A program made the translations under genes and the position numbers. 64,000 nucleotides of DNA from Anaerostipes caccae L1-92 (GTDB lineage: Bacteria > Bacillota > Clostridia > Lachnospirales > Lachnospiraceae), in the NCBI RefSeq assembly GCF_014467075.1, contig NZ_AP023027.1, positions 3,447,501 through 3,511,500 on the forward strand. The letters are read 5' to 3'. Position 1 is the stretch's first letter. Each line of letters starts with the position of its first letter. The notes below the pieces were generated by a model that saw only the letters and a list, made by a program, of their open reading frames with translations, was not told the DNA's origin and searched no databases. Below, piece by piece: positions 31,267-42,600 of this stretch.

Positions 31267-31601
31267 TATGCAACACTATCCCTTTTTGTATAAAAATACA
31301 GTACATCCTCCACCGAATAGTCTTCTTCATCCGCACCATCATCACTGTTATACCACATCCATTTTATTACATAATCCATAAACCAATCTTTTTCTTTCAG
31401 CTGAGGGATGATTCCTCCAAAAGCACCATAGTCGCTCGGATGGCCTTTGCCACGAAAAACTAGTGTACCATCGCACTCTTGAATCATGGGTATATCATGT
31501 TTTAAAAAACTTTTCTCCAGTGTTCGATATATACTGTTTGCATCATATTTATGTTCCGACTTAATTTTGGATTCGTCCAATTTGATCTCTAACTTTAGCA
31601 T
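31266..31601 (-). CDS. Uncharacterised 111-residue acidic protein (paired with the 53-residue gene)
   Basis: ATG at 31601 with AAGGAGG 6 bases upstream. The protein contains MLKLEIKLDESKIKSE, a central FRGKGHPSDYGAFGGII and WFMDYVIKWMWYNSDDG, then an acidic DEEDYSVEDVLYFYT. No membrane segment or known catalytic motif. I have seen similar small proteins in gut Clostridia beside VapD-like genes, without a function known to me. The overlap with the next gene suggests a two-protein unit, possibly antitoxin and toxin; that is inference. Confidence 0.65.
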   Translation of the reverse strand: MLKLEIKLDESKIKSEHKYDANSIYRTLEKSFLKHDIPMIQECDGTLVFRGKGHPSDYGAFGGIIPQLKEKDWFMDYVIKWMWYNSDDGADEEDYSVEDVLYFYTKRDSVA

Positions 31602-31695
31602 GACATCCTCCTTGTTTTTTATTTTATTATAACCTTCCAACACTTGTTTGTCAATATTTTACATCTGCAATTCAAGTCTGTCGCTGCTATACAAA

Positions 31696-31737
31696 AAAAC
31701 CGATCGGTATACTCCCTGGAGTTCCCTGATCGGTTTT
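31696..31737 (-). terminator. Terminator of the amino acid ABC transporter operon
   Basis: AAAACCGATC (31696-31705) pairs with GATCGGTTTT (31728-31737); a nested ACTCC/GGAGT stem sits inside. On the minus strand it is followed by TTTTTTTG. Confidence 0.9.
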
Positions 31738-31741
31738 TGTC

Positions 31742-32611
31742 TTACTTATATTCTTTTAATTCTTTTTCGTTCATGATCACCGTATCGGCTTCAACCGTCT
31801 TTCCATATACAGGAAGCAGAGTCTTCTTATAATCCTTCTCAAAGAATCCTTCCTTTGTAAGCTTGGTGATCTCATCATCGATCCAGCCTTTCAGGTCATC
31901 ATTTCCCTTTTTGACAGCCGGTGCGATAAAGTCATGCTCACCGAGAGATTTGATCCCAGTGGTAAACCCTTTGTTCTCCCTTGCCCATGCATATACCAGT
32001 GTATTGTCATGTGCCAGAGCAGCTCCTCTGCCGTCCTTCAATGCATTGAAAGCTTCTGTGTTCTGATCATATTTTAAAAGTTCAATATCCGGATACTTCT
32101 GTGTGAAATAAGTTTCAGCAGTCGTTCCCTTATTAACGATCAGCTTCTTTCCTTTTAACTGTTTTACATCGGTAATAACTTTTCCGTTCGGAGAAACCAC
32201 ACCGAGAGAAACTTTCATATATGGAAGTGCATAATCCACGACTTCCTTTCTCTCGTCAGTGACCGTAAAGTTGGCAAGGATCACATCTACCTTATTGCTC
32301 TGTAAGAATTCCACGCGGCTCGCCGCTTCTACCAGCACAAATTCCACCTTGTTTTCATCTCCAAGCAGATCTTTTGCGAGACGGTGGGCAAGTACAACAT
32401 CGTATCCCTGATTCTTTCCGTTTTTATCTACATATCCGAACGGAGGTTTATCACTGAATACACCGACCTTGATCTTACCGTTCTTCTTGATCTGTTCTAC
32501 AGAAGACTGATTATCACTTTTTTCTGATTTTTTGTTTCCGCAGCCCGTCATCAGCCCTATAGCCATGCTGAGAACTGCCAGTACTACTAAGATTCTGCTA
32601 AATTTCTTCAT
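31742..32611 (-). CDS. Amino acid ABC transporter substrate-binding lipoprotein
   Basis: 289 residues. Signal peptide with lipobox LMTGC, so the mature protein is lipid-anchored at Cys24 on the outer face of the membrane. Family 3 solute-binding fold: [27 protein letters not shown], then [18 protein letters not shown], and KGTTAETYF. This family carries polar amino acids such as glutamine, cystine or arginine. It is the last gene of a four-gene operon, overlapping the ATPase gene by 14 bases. Substrate not readable. Confidence 0.93.
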   Translation of the reverse strand: MKKFSRILVVLAVLSMAIGLMTGCGNKKSEKSDNQSSVEQIKKNGKIKVGVFSDKPPFGYVDKNGKNQGYDVVLAHRLAKDLLGDENKVEFVLVEAASRVEFLQSNKVDVILANFTVTDERKEVVDYALPYMKVSLGVVSPNGKVITDVKQLKGKKLIVNKGTTAETYFTQKYPDIELLKYDQNTEAFNALKDGRGAALAHDNTLVYAWARENKGFTTGIKSLGEHDFIAPAVKKGNDDLKGWIDDEITKLTKEGFFEKDYKKTLLPVYGKTVEADTVIMNEKELKEYK

Positions 32612-33362
32612 CTTTTTTCATCTCCTCAAAATTAAACATGTTTAAAAACTTCTTTGCCCGTTCTGTCTGCGGATGTTCAAAGAACTCTTTCGGAGTATTT
32701 TCCTCCACAATGCGTCCCTCGTCAATGAAGATCACCCGGTCAGCCACAGCCTTCGCAAACTGCATCTCATGGGTCACGATCGCCATGGTCATCCCCTGTT
32801 TTGCCAGTTCCAGCATAACGTCGAGGACTTCCCTTACCATCTCCGGATCTAACGCTGCTGTCACCTCGTCAAACAGCATGATCTCCGGATTCATACAGAG
32901 AGATCTGACGATTGCCACTCTCTGCTTCTGCCCGCCGGACAGCTGTCTCGGGTAGGCATCCTTCTTCTCTTCCAGTCCGACTCTCTTGAGCAGGGCAACC
33001 GCCATCTCTTTTACCTCTTTCGGGTCTCTTTTCTGTGCTTTCGTAGGACCGAGAAGGATATTGTCCAGAATGGTCATGTGGGGAAAAAGATCATAACTTT
33101 GAAATACCATGCCGATCTTCTGGCGGATCAGATGCCACGGCACTTTCCCGTCCGAAAGGCTCTGCCCGTCCAGGCTGATCTCTCCGCCCTGAAATTCTTC
33201 CAGTCCGTTGATACAGCGAAGCAGTGTACTCTTTCCGCATCCGGAAGGCCCCAGAATAACAACTACCTCTCCCTTATTTATATCAAAAGAGATATCTTTT
33301 AATACCTCTGTCTCCCCAAATGCTTTTTTCAGATGACTGATCTTCAATAACTCATTTCCCAT
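32598..33362 (-). CDS. Amino acid ABC transporter ATPase
   Basis: 254 residues. Walker [10 protein letters not shown] (about 37-45), Q-loop [11 protein letters not shown], signature [11 protein letters not shown], Walker [15 protein letters not shown] and switch His in VTHEM. GlnQ/HisP-type, energising the two permeases encoded directly upstream. It is 10 bases from the permease gene. Confidence 0.97.
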   Translation of the reverse strand: MGNELLKISHLKKAFGETEVLKDISFDINKGEVVVILGPSGCGKSTLLRCINGLEEFQGGEISLDGQSLSDGKVPWHLIRQKIGMVFQSYDLFPHMTILDNILLGPTKAQKRDPKEVKEMAVALLKRVGLEEKKDAYPRQLSGGQKQRVAIVRSLCMNPEIMLFDEVTAALDPEMVREVLDVMLELAKQGMTMAIVTHEMQFAKAVADRVIFIDEGRIVEENTPKEFFEHPQTERAKKFLNMFNFEEMKKDEEI

Positions 33363-33372
33363 TTGCTAACTC

Positions 33373-34050
33373 CTAACTTTGCCATTTTGCTTCCAGCCTC
33401 TTAGCCACGATGGAAATCGGATAGCAGAGGATGAAGTATAAGAAAAATATAAATCCATAGACCCAGAGCGGTGCCGCAGGAGTATTTAAAATACCTCCCT
33501 CAATAATCTGCTGTCCGACTTTCAGCACCTCCACCACACCGATGATCACGACAAGCGATGTCGTTTTTACCATCCTTGTGGCAAGATTAATCGCACCGGG
33601 AAGGACTCTTCTTACAGTCTGCGGAACTAAAATGTAGCGGTAGATCTGCAGCTTCGTGAGTCCCAGGGACAGGCCGCTCTCCGTCTGATGCCTCGGCATG
33701 GAAGTCACGGCTCCCCGCACAATGTCTCCCATCTCCGCAGTTCCCCACATGGTGAACACTACAATAGAAATAAACTCACCTTCCAGATGGATGCCCATAG
33801 CCCTTGTAAGTCCGAAGTAAAATAAGAACAGCCACACCAGAATCGGAATAATGCGGATAGCCTCCAGATAAAGCCGGCAGACCGCCTTGACGATTAGATT
33901 CTTTGAGGTCATGATGATCCCGAATATCACCCCGAATATCAATGAAAGCACGACGGCCACCAGGGCAATCTTAATGGTCACAGCCAAACCGGACATGAGC
34001 CGTGCCATATTTTGTCCTTCAAATAAAATATTAATTCCCGAAGCCAGCAT
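33373..34050 (-). CDS. Amino acid ABC transporter permease (HisM family), second subunit
   Basis: 225 residues, about five membrane spans, with the cytoplasmic coupling loop SGLSLGLTKLQIYRYILVPQTVRRVLPG that contacts the ATPase. Overlaps the end of the first permease gene by 20 bases, a sign of coupled translation. Confidence 0.95.
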   Translation of the reverse strand: MLASGINILFEGQNMARLMSGLAVTIKIALVAVVLSLIFGVIFGIIMTSKNLIVKAVCRLYLEAIRIIPILVWLFLFYFGLTRAMGIHLEGEFISIVVFTMWGTAEMGDIVRGAVTSMPRHQTESGLSLGLTKLQIYRYILVPQTVRRVLPGAINLATRMVKTTSLVVIIGVVEVLKVGQQIIEGGILNTPAAPLWVYGFIFFLYFILCYPISIVAKRLEAKWQS

Positions 34051-34690
34051 ACCGAGCCTTCCTTTCTAAGACACTGAAAATAACCGAAATTGGAAGCAAA
34101 ATAATTAAATATGCCACAACGAGCATAAACAGCGCTTCATTTGTTTTATAATACATGCCAATCAAGTCTTTGGCTACAAACATCAGGTCCGCAAGAGCAA
34201 TCGCACTGAACACCGAGGTCTCCTTCAGAAGAAAGATCACATTGGCCCCCACCGACGGCATGGCAATAGCCAAAGCCTGCGGCAGTATAATATAACGCAT
34301 CAGCTGAGGCTTTGTGAGCCCGATGCTCAGACCGGATTCTTCCTGGATCTTATTGACTGCCTCCAGCCCTCCGCGGAAAGCTTCTGACATATAGCTGGCA
34401 CCGAGAAACGTCAGTCCGATCACAGCGATAACAAACGCATTTAATTTAATTCCGATCTTGGGCAGTCCATAGTACAGAAAAAACAGCTGGATCAGCAGAG
34501 GCGTATTTCTGGAAAGCTCTATATAAATTCCTACAATCCTGTTCAGCACAGGAACTCTATAATAACGGACCATAGAACATAAGAATCCGATCACCACTGA
34601 CAGCACGACGCCCAGGGCTCCGATTCCCAGCGTTAGTTTCATTGCCTCTATATAGAGAGGTATATTTCGTTCTATAAATAACCAATCCAT
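34031..34690 (-). CDS. Amino acid ABC transporter permease (HisM family), first subunit
   Basis: 219 residues, about five membrane spans; coupling loop EESGLSIGLTKPQLMRYIILPQAL. With the second permease it would form a heterodimeric channel. First gene of the operon, with AAGGGA before the ATG and a strong promoter upstream. Confidence 0.95.
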   Translation of the reverse strand: MDWLFIERNIPLYIEAMKLTLGIGALGVVLSVVIGFLCSMVRYYRVPVLNRIVGIYIELSRNTPLLIQLFFLYYGLPKIGIKLNAFVIAVIGLTFLGASYMSEAFRGGLEAVNKIQEESGLSIGLTKPQLMRYIILPQALAIAMPSVGANVIFLLKETSVFSAIALADLMFVAKDLIGMYYKTNEALFMLVVAYLIILLPISVIFSVLERKARYAGFGN

Positions 34691-34740
34691 TTTTTGTCCC
34701 TTCTATATTTCATACTTTTTTGGTATGTATTATATGAAAT

Positions 34741-34769
34741 AGTATAAACTCCATTTTAAACCTTGTCAA
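34741..34769 (-). promoter_or_regulatory. Promoter of the amino acid ABC operon
   Basis: Minus strand TTGACA (complement of 34764-34769), 17-base spacer, TATACT (complement of 34741-34746). Leader of about 45 bases. The rest of 34691-34906 shows nothing else. Confidence 0.88.
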
Positions 34770-34906
34770 TATAAGACATCCGAAATTAATCGTACATTTT
34801 TCTATGGGAAAAGTCAACTTTTGTATTCACTTCTTTCCTTTAGTCTATGCCTTTTTCAAGAGAAAGTTCGTTATGTAAAACTTTCCCTCTGTGAAACAGA
34901 GAAAAA

Positions 34907-34931
34907 GGAGGCAGTATCCTATGCTGCCCCC
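34907..34931 (-). terminator. Terminator of the family 5 binding protein gene
   Basis: GGAGGCAG (34907-34914) pairs with CTGCCCCC (34924-34931) with one mismatch; on the minus strand TTTTT follows. A second small hairpin (CTCTG/CAGAG) lies next to it at 34887-34902. Confidence 0.75.
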
Positions 34932-34950
34932 TCTGGTTCTGCTCTTCCTG

Positions 34951-36528
34951 TTATTTTAACAGTTCACTGAAGGGCCGGTCAATATCCTTCACTTCTATCT
35001 TATGACTGCCATTTCCCACAGCAGCAAACTTTCTTTCTGTATATACCGGCATTGTAAGACTCTCATTGAGAATTTTTTCATCGATCTCTTTACACACTTT
35101 CCCTGCTTCTTTTAAATCTTCCGCCTTTTTAAGCCGGGCATTCAGACTTACAAGTTTCTCATCCTGAAAGTTTCTTTCGTCCAGAAACGCTCCCACTGAG
35201 GTCAGAGAAGGTATGGCTGCATTGCGGTAATAGAGGTCATAGTTTCCGGAATCCGTCGTCTTGACAATGATGCCTGCCGCTTTCATATCTTTGGTAAACT
35301 GCTGTACAAATAAATCCGCATACAGGATGCCGTCCGCTTTCAGAGTGAGAGACAACTCCTTTCCGCCTTTTTCAAAGATCCCCTTTTTATTCTTCTCATA
35401 CCCCGCATTTTTCAGACATTCCTCTGCCTTTTCCTTAGAGTAAGGATACATTTCCTTTTCCGCTCCGGCCATAAAGCTTCCTTCCTTAAAATTAGAAAAA
35501 GCTGCCTGCCCGCTGTCTCCCAGAGAGTCTGTCACAAATCTCTCTTTCTGAAAAGCATAGCAGACTGCCTGCCGCACTTCTTTTTTGTTTACTGCCGATT
35601 TGCTGTCCGATTTAAAATCCAAAACTGCCTGTACATCACTGCTTCCGTGATACAGGGTAATCACCCCGGATTTCTTAAGGCGGGAGATCAGGCTTTTGTT
35701 GGCCTGGAACTGTGTGATATCCACATTTCCCTTCGTGAGCATTGCCTCGATATTATTGCTGTTTATATTTTTGACAAGAATATTTTTCTCCTTGACTTTC
35801 CCGTCATAATAATTCGGGTTGGCTTCCAGAGTCATCGGAAGGTTGGCCGGCTGTCCCTTCAGCATAAATGCGCCGGTATATAAGTACTTGTTTTTTGCCC
35901 TGTTGGCCGTTCTGCCGATTCCTCCCGTAAACAGATACATATTGGCCGGGTCCGGCTCGGTAAAATGAAATACAAGCGTTGTATCATCCTTGACTTCAAT
36001 CCCTTCCATATCCTCTGACTGGGTCAGTTTATTTGAATCATAGCCTTTGAGCCTTGCAAAACAGTCACGGAAACCAAAGGAAGATCTCCCGTCTCCAAGC
36101 AGCAAAAGATCTTTTTTCACATCGGCGGCGGCAAGTTTTGATCCGTCACTGTATTTCAGTCCGTCCTTTAATCTGACTGTATATGTTTTCCCTTTCGAAG
36201 AAACATCGATGTCTTCTGCCAGGATATAATCTATTGAGCCGTCCTGCTTAATCCTGATCAGAGGAGAAAACAAAAGATCGGAAAGGGTCTTCTCTCCTGA
36301 ATATTCTGCAAACGCCGGATGAAGGCCTCCCTGGTAGTTCTGGATACCTACTGCAGTTTCCTCTCTTTTTTGTCCCGCAAGTTCCTTTTCCGCTTTGTAA
36401 AGCACCTCTGCGGAATCTTCTCCACTGTTCGTCATAAAATATACGGCAATCCCCAGGATCACCGCGGCGGCAAAGGCCACGGCCACTCGATTTCTCTTTT
36501 TCTGTAAAAAGTCTTTTGCCTTTTCCAA
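34951..36528 (-). CDS. Family 5 extracellular solute-binding protein, membrane-anchored
   Basis: 525 residues from a TTG start (complement of 36526-36528), supported by AGGAGGGAG 4 bases upstream. One N-terminal membrane segment (about residues 15-32) without a lipobox, so the protein is probably tethered by an uncleaved helix. The body is a peptide/nickel-binding (SBP family 5) fold: LSDLLFSPLIRI, YTVRLKDGLKYSDGSKLAAADV, and a C-terminal region typical of peptide binders. No permease or ATPase genes are nearby, so it is an orphan receptor or uses a shared transporter. It is immediately downstream of the giant surface protein but separated by a terminator. Confidence 0.85.
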   Translation of the reverse strand: MEKAKDFLQKKRNRVAVAFAAAVILGIAVYFMTNSGEDSAEVLYKAEKELAGQKREETAVGIQNYQGGLHPAFAEYSGEKTLSDLLFSPLIRIKQDGSIDYILAEDIDVSSKGKTYTVRLKDGLKYSDGSKLAAADVKKDLLLLGDGRSSFGFRDCFARLKGYDSNKLTQSEDMEGIEVKDDTTLVFHFTEPDPANMYLFTGGIGRTANRAKNKYLYTGAFMLKGQPANLPMTLEANPNYYDGKVKEKNILVKNINSNNIEAMLTKGNVDITQFQANKSLISRLKKSGVITLYHGSSDVQAVLDFKSDSKSAVNKKEVRQAVCYAFQKERFVTDSLGDSGQAAFSNFKEGSFMAGAEKEMYPYSKEKAEECLKNAGYEKNKKGIFEKGGKELSLTLKADGILYADLFVQQFTKDMKAAGIIVKTTDSGNYDLYYRNAAIPSLTSVGAFLDERNFQDEKLVSLNARLKKAEDLKEAGKVCKEIDEKILNESLTMPVYTERKFAAVGNGSHKIEVKDIDRPFSELLK

Positions 36529-36562
36529 CGTTCTCCCTCCTGTTGTCTTTGTCATTGAGAAA

Positions 36563-36602
36563 AACATCCACCACAAACTTAAAATCGCTTATGATGGATG
36601 TT
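36563..36602 (-). terminator. Terminator of the giant gene
   Basis: AACATCCA (36563-36570) pairs with TGGATGTT (36595-36602) around a long loop; on the minus strand it is followed by TTTTC. Located just after the stop of the 16.9-kb gene. Confidence 0.7.
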
Positions 36603-36607
36603 TTTTC

Positions 36608-39600
36608 TTATGCTTCTTCGTCCTTCCGTTTCTTTCTGTACAGGACAGCTGCTGCCCCGGCAGATGATGCGATCAGTATAATAAATATGAAAAGATTCCT
36701 GTCATCCCCGGTCCTCAGTACGCGAAGCGGACGTCTCGGCTGTCTCTTTTGTCTTGGTTCCTGCTTCGGAGTTTTCTTGTTTTCCTTATAATAAGGCACT
36801 TCCTCCTGTTTATAGAAGAATCCGAAGTCAATGCTCTCATCATCTTTTACCGTATTCAGATCAGCCACTTCCATCATTCTGTCTGCATCTTCCTCAAACC
36901 CCTGTTTCTCAGCCTCTTCTGCATTCAGCTTCAGCATTCTTGTGCTCACAAACTCGAATTCTTTTGCCCCGGCAATTCCCGTGATCGTCTCTTCTTCAGA
37001 AGGCTGTCCGTTTTCGTCCACGTACCAGCCGTCGCTGTCGGTCTCCTTGTCGTTTCCTGCAGTTCGTTTTGTGAGAAAGGCCTCATAAGGTGTCTCAGCT
37101 TCCACTTTATAACGGTAAGGTTTAAGATAATCTTTGGATTCCGGATTCAGGTCCGTCACCGGAACAGTAAACTTATAATGTCCATTCTTATCGGTCTTGA
37201 TACTGCTCGTTCCGCGGAGATCTTTCACCGTCTGCCATGTATCACCTTCTGCATCATAGCGGTAAAGATTCATCTTAACATTTTTAATGCCCCTCTCGCC
37301 TTCGTCCTGAATGCCGTTTTGGTTCTCGTCATTCCACACCTTATCTCCAAGGTTTACGCGGTTTTCATATTTAATGATACCGCAGTCCACCGTCTTTTCG
37401 TCCCGTGCAGTCACATAATCATAGAGATTTCCGTAGGCATCTTCTGACTCCAGCGTATTGACCAGAAGGAAACTGTTTGAGATAGCATGCAGCCGGTCAT
37501 CTTCGTCAAAGAGACCAAAATCACTGTCGATCTCTGCATTCTTTCCGTTTCCAACCTTTAAAAGGGTCAGATCCTCGTCGTTATTTTTCTTTGTGCGTAT
37601 CCGGTATTTTTCCGGAACTTTGAGTTCTTTGTTATAAACATCCAGATCTTTGAACTTAAAGACACCGCTGCTGTCAGTTTTTACAGAAGCTATCGTCTCA
37701 TAAGTGTCATCTTCCGGCATTACCGGCTCCTGATAGCTTCCGGTTCCGGTCCGGATCGTTCCATCCCTTCCTTTCTTTCTGCTCTTTGCCGTGGCAGGAG
37801 TATGATCGTCTGTCTCCTCCTTATTTTCCTCTTCCGGTTCTTCCGGAACGGGCTCCTCTTCTGGCACTACCTTCTTTTCCAGCCATACAGTCCTTCCCTT
37901 GACGGCTTTTTTGTTCTTTGACTGGAGGCCGTCTTTATCATCCGTGTCGTCCCATATGAGCCCCTCGATTTCTCCCTTGTCATAGGGAAGGAGTCCGATG
38001 TCATAGTCTCTGTCAAAGACCGCATTTAATGTGTCATAGTACTTATTCTGGTAAGAGATCACCGTATTCTTGTTGGCCTCTGTGATGTCCTCTTTCTTAA
38101 TCTCCTCTGCCAGAATGATATACGGAATCTTAGCGTCTTTTACGCGTCCGTCGGAATAGAGATTACTGTCTTTCGTCTTATCCTTTCCCTGGGCTGCTTT
38201 TGTATAAATATACCCTTCTTTCATCTCCGGAACGCTTAAACGGTAACCCATCAGATAATCAATGTCCGGTCCCCCGTCGAAAGAGACTGCCGCAGTCACC
38301 GGAAGATTGGAGAAGAAATATGCGCCTTCCTCAGATGATATCGTCTCCTTGTCATATTTCTCAATCCTGATCCATTTGTCCTGATCAGAATCATAATAAT
38401 AAGCTTCCAGTTTTACTTTGATGTCTTTCAGCGGTTTCTCTGTTTCGTCCTGAATACCGTTTCTGTTCTTGTCATCCCAGACATAATCACCGATGTATCC
38501 TGCTTTTGCCAGCACCAGGCCAAAATTGATTCCGTCGCAGACCGCATATTGTTTGCCGTCATTGTCGTATACCGGCCGGCCGGTGTTTTCATCGGTCGGA
38601 ATAACCGCTTTAAAATTCTCAGTTTTGGCAATGTTTTTATTTCCGGAAACGATCATCGTTCCATCATTGTCATTGCTGTATTTCAGCGGATTCTTTGTGA
38701 GCCGCACCGGCGATGTCTTCATTAACTGTCCGTCTATGCTCAGATCTTCCACGGTAAAGTAGTATTCCCTGTTCGGCCAGAGCATGTCAAAACGATACAC
38801 ACCGTCTGCGTCTGTCATTACTTCCAGAGGTTTTCCGTCCATTCCCACGGCTGGGGAATGATTACCCTTCTCATAAGCAGTGACCTTTACTCCTTCCAGA
38901 AGCTTTTCGCCCGGATCGATCTTTCCGTTGAAGTCTGTATCTTCATGATTCTGTCCGTCATCATCGATCAGGTCTTTCCAAACGATACCTTTGTAGCGTA
39001 CCGGCTTCGTGACTCCGATATCCGCATCCACAGCCTGTTTGTCATAGGCCTTTACAGCCGCCTCGGAAGACAGGTCAATAGCCTTTACGCCAAAGCTGTC
39101 GGTAGTATAAGTCTCCGCAGTCAGACCATTATCTCCTTTATGTCCGATAGAAACCTTCGTGTTAGTCTTGGTAATCGGCGTGGAGAGCTGATAGTCGTCA
39201 TATTTGTTCGGCATTGTAAATCTCAGGCGGTATTTGCCCGGCTTCAGATTTGCAATAATGTAATAGCCCTGGTTGCCCCAGTAATCGCTTCTGGTTACAG
39301 TGGAATAAGGCTTCTTCTTTGTCGTCACAGTTCCGTTGTATTCATCCAGCTTCACATCTCCTGTCGTCTCATCCATGACGTAATCCTGGCCATTTTTATT
39401 AATCACGGCCTCGCCGTCTACATTGCACGGATTTCCACTCTCCGTCAGGAGTTCGACTTTGACTCCGTTGATTCCCGGATCGTCGGCCTTTCCGTCTCCA
39501 TCCAGATCTGTGGTCCATTTGCTTGGAAGCATTCTTCCGTTTTTGGCCTCTTTGTACTCGGCCTCATCCTGCTTTCCGTTGCCGTTTAAGTCATTCCACA

Positions 39601-42600
39601 CGTAATCACCCACATATCCGCGGCCTGTTGGTGCCTGGAGCACGACTCCTGATCTTGCGGAGTCAACCGGAGCATCCCGTTTTGCCCAGAAGGCGAAGGT
39701 ATTCCAGCCTACAAACGGATCGCTGTCGTTTCCATTTTTAGCTGCATCCGCGGAACCCTTCATAAACGGAAGGTTCAGAGGAGCTTCCATGTCATATTTC
39801 AAAACATAGCTGGTAGCAGGGCCAAAGTCCGCAGTCGGATCTTTAAACCGCACCATAAACATTCTGACGCCCTTGCGGATTTCTTCTATGTTGTCAGGAT
39901 TTGCACTTATCAGATCTTCTGCCTTTACAAAATGCTGATTTAACTTCGTCTCGTCATCGGCAATGGCCTGATAGTATTCTTTTGTACTTCTCTCGTTTAC
40001 ATCCGGCATATCCTTCATGTCATACAGAGCGTAGCTTCCGTCGGCATTCTTCTTCACCGGTCCCACATACACATCATACTTTCCTGCATCCAGCGTGTGG
40101 GTTCCTCCCGTATCCGCTTTTTCAATCCTGAAGCTGTCTAAATCGATCCAGCCGTTCCACTTGGACTCACGGGTCAGAGATGTATAGGAACCGTCGGCGT
40201 TTTTGCTTCCTGTAATGGCCTTGTCACCGTCATACGGCAGCACATCAAAGAAAATTGGAACGGAGTAGTTGGATGTTGTATCGGTATTGGTCAGGATATC
40301 TGAGAATGTATAATTTCCTCCCTCCTGTACCGGCAGCGGCTTGGTGTTCAGCAGGTAAGAGTCATCCACATCTGTGACGACCTTCTTGCCTCTGGTCAGT
40401 GTGCTGAATGCCTCAAATGCAATATTATTGCTTGAAATTGCCAGATTCTTATCGGTCTTATTGCTGTCATCGTTGACATCTGAGACATCGACTCTCAGAG
40501 AAGCCTGTTCCTCGTCCTCGTCATCTGTGATGAAGAACCGGAAGGAACCGTCTTTCGTTCCGTATACTTTTGTGGTCATATCTTCCAAAGGTACTCCGAT
40601 GTTTGGCTCCCGAATCTCGTATGTGTAGTCGATGACAATCTTATCTCCCGGCGCTAAATCGTTGTCAAACCTCCAGGTCACCAGGTTCCGGTCTCTGCTC
40701 GTATCAACCGCTTTCCGGTAAAATACCGGTGATCCCTCTTTCAGCTTCAGCTCTTCCATATGCGGCGCCAATGTCTCATCCTCTGCATTTATGATGCGCC
40801 ACGTCCAGTAAAACCGGTTCTGTGTATCGGCATTCTTTGCTGAATAATCCGGATTAAGCGGGCAGTCTTTGTCACTCATCACCTGGTCATACGGCACATA
40901 GTCAAACTTCATTTCATCGATGTTGGCAATGAACGGAAGTCCTACCGTGAGTTCCGGCCTGGACATATTGTCCTCTTTGGATTTCTCCGGATCGTCGGAC
41001 GGCAGGTTCATCATCTCGTCACTGGCATTGATCAGCTGTACCGTCTGTTTCAGTTTAGAACTGTTCTTCAGGTTGATCGCGATGTTTTTATCCCACTCAT
41101 AGGAAATATTCTTGTCTGCGTCCACATGTTTTTTCAGATACAGCAGATTCTGTTTCAAATCCATGCTCGGATTCTGGGAGGAAATCTCCACTCCTGCCCG
41201 GTCATCCTGGGCTGTAAGCCCTGCATACTGTGTATCGCTGTATTTGCCCCATCCGCTCACAAAGAAGCTCGGGAATTTACTGATTTCTGTCTGCTCTTCC
41301 AAACCGACCTGAACGGCGATCTGCAGCGCATTTTTGTTGACACTGTCCGTAAAGGAATCTGCATGCATCTTGTCGGTCTTATATCCGTTGTTTTCTGCTT
41401 TCTTCTTTTCTACGGCAGAGACATCTTCTTTGTCTGCAGTACTGTCATCCGCATCCAGATCCAGCCGGAACCCCTGAGGTACCGGATAGTGTGCCGGATC
41501 GTCGGAAGTGACGATCCAGCGCATCTCGTCGACGGCTCCTTTTTCAGAATATTTTTTGAGAGCCCCCGTCAGTTCGATCACCTGGTTTTCATCAATTTTT
41601 GCTCCGTCCGGATTCAGGCGCACCCAGTTCATATCTTTGTCGGTCTCGTCTGTGACGTTAGAGCTTCCGCTGTCAATATCCAGGACTTCTACATAAACTC
41701 TCAGGTGTTTTCTGAGTTCGCCAATATCAACATTACACTTCGTATCGGCCGGAATCTCCCATTTTCCTGTCTGGACCCGCTTGACAGAGACAGCGATCCT
41801 TGGATCAGTCGGCTCTGCCGGTCCGTTTTTCACAGTGTTCGGAGCCCGGTTTGGAATCTTATACTGGACGATGAACTGATTGAGGTTGCCCTTATGCACA
41901 GTAGCCTCATCGACCAGTAAGGTAAATACGTCTTTTGTCTTATAGAGTGCATCGGAAGACCGGATATCCTGAGTGATGTCATCCTTTTGGTAAATTCTCC
42001 TTGGGTCTTTTGTGTCTGTGCGCATAGAAACCGAAGGTTTTGTCACTCTGATTCCGGCAGCCTTTGCCATGCTGTACCGCTCATCGAAGATTCCGTCGAA
42101 GTCATAATCATTTTCCTGGCTGTCTTTCACCTGGTTTGTGTAGCTGACCGTCTCGATTGGACGCTCTTTGAAATTACCGCCCGGCACGAAGTCTCCGTCC
42201 ATGCGGTGAAGATCAAGGTAGCTGGACTCTGAATTATACTGCCAGTAATCCGGATCTTTCAGAATATCTTCCGGTTCCGGAAGCTCTGCAATCCTGGATC
42301 TCAAAAACAGTGTAAAGTCTTTGCCCGATCTAAGCGCTCCTGACGGCAGCTTTCCTTTATGGATATTCCCGGAAGTAACATCTGCTTCCTGTCCCGGAAT
42401 AATATTCGCCAGAATTTCCTGGTGATCATAGTTTCCGTCCTTGTCTTTCACCTTTTTTACTTCCAGCTGTATTTTCCAGCCTTTGTTTTTGGACGGATCA
42501 CTGCTTTCCAGATCTGACTGGTTCAAGGTCTGTTTGATGCCGTCCCGGTCCACATATTCGATATAGTAACTTTCCAGATCGCCGCTGTCATCATAGACCA

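Noticed and set aside
38858..39589. Plus-strand open frames up to 264 codons inside the giant gene (for example 41126-41920)
   Set aside because: They lie opposite Asp/Asn/Thr-rich coding sequence, which yields hydrophobic antisense frames by chance. No upstream signals.
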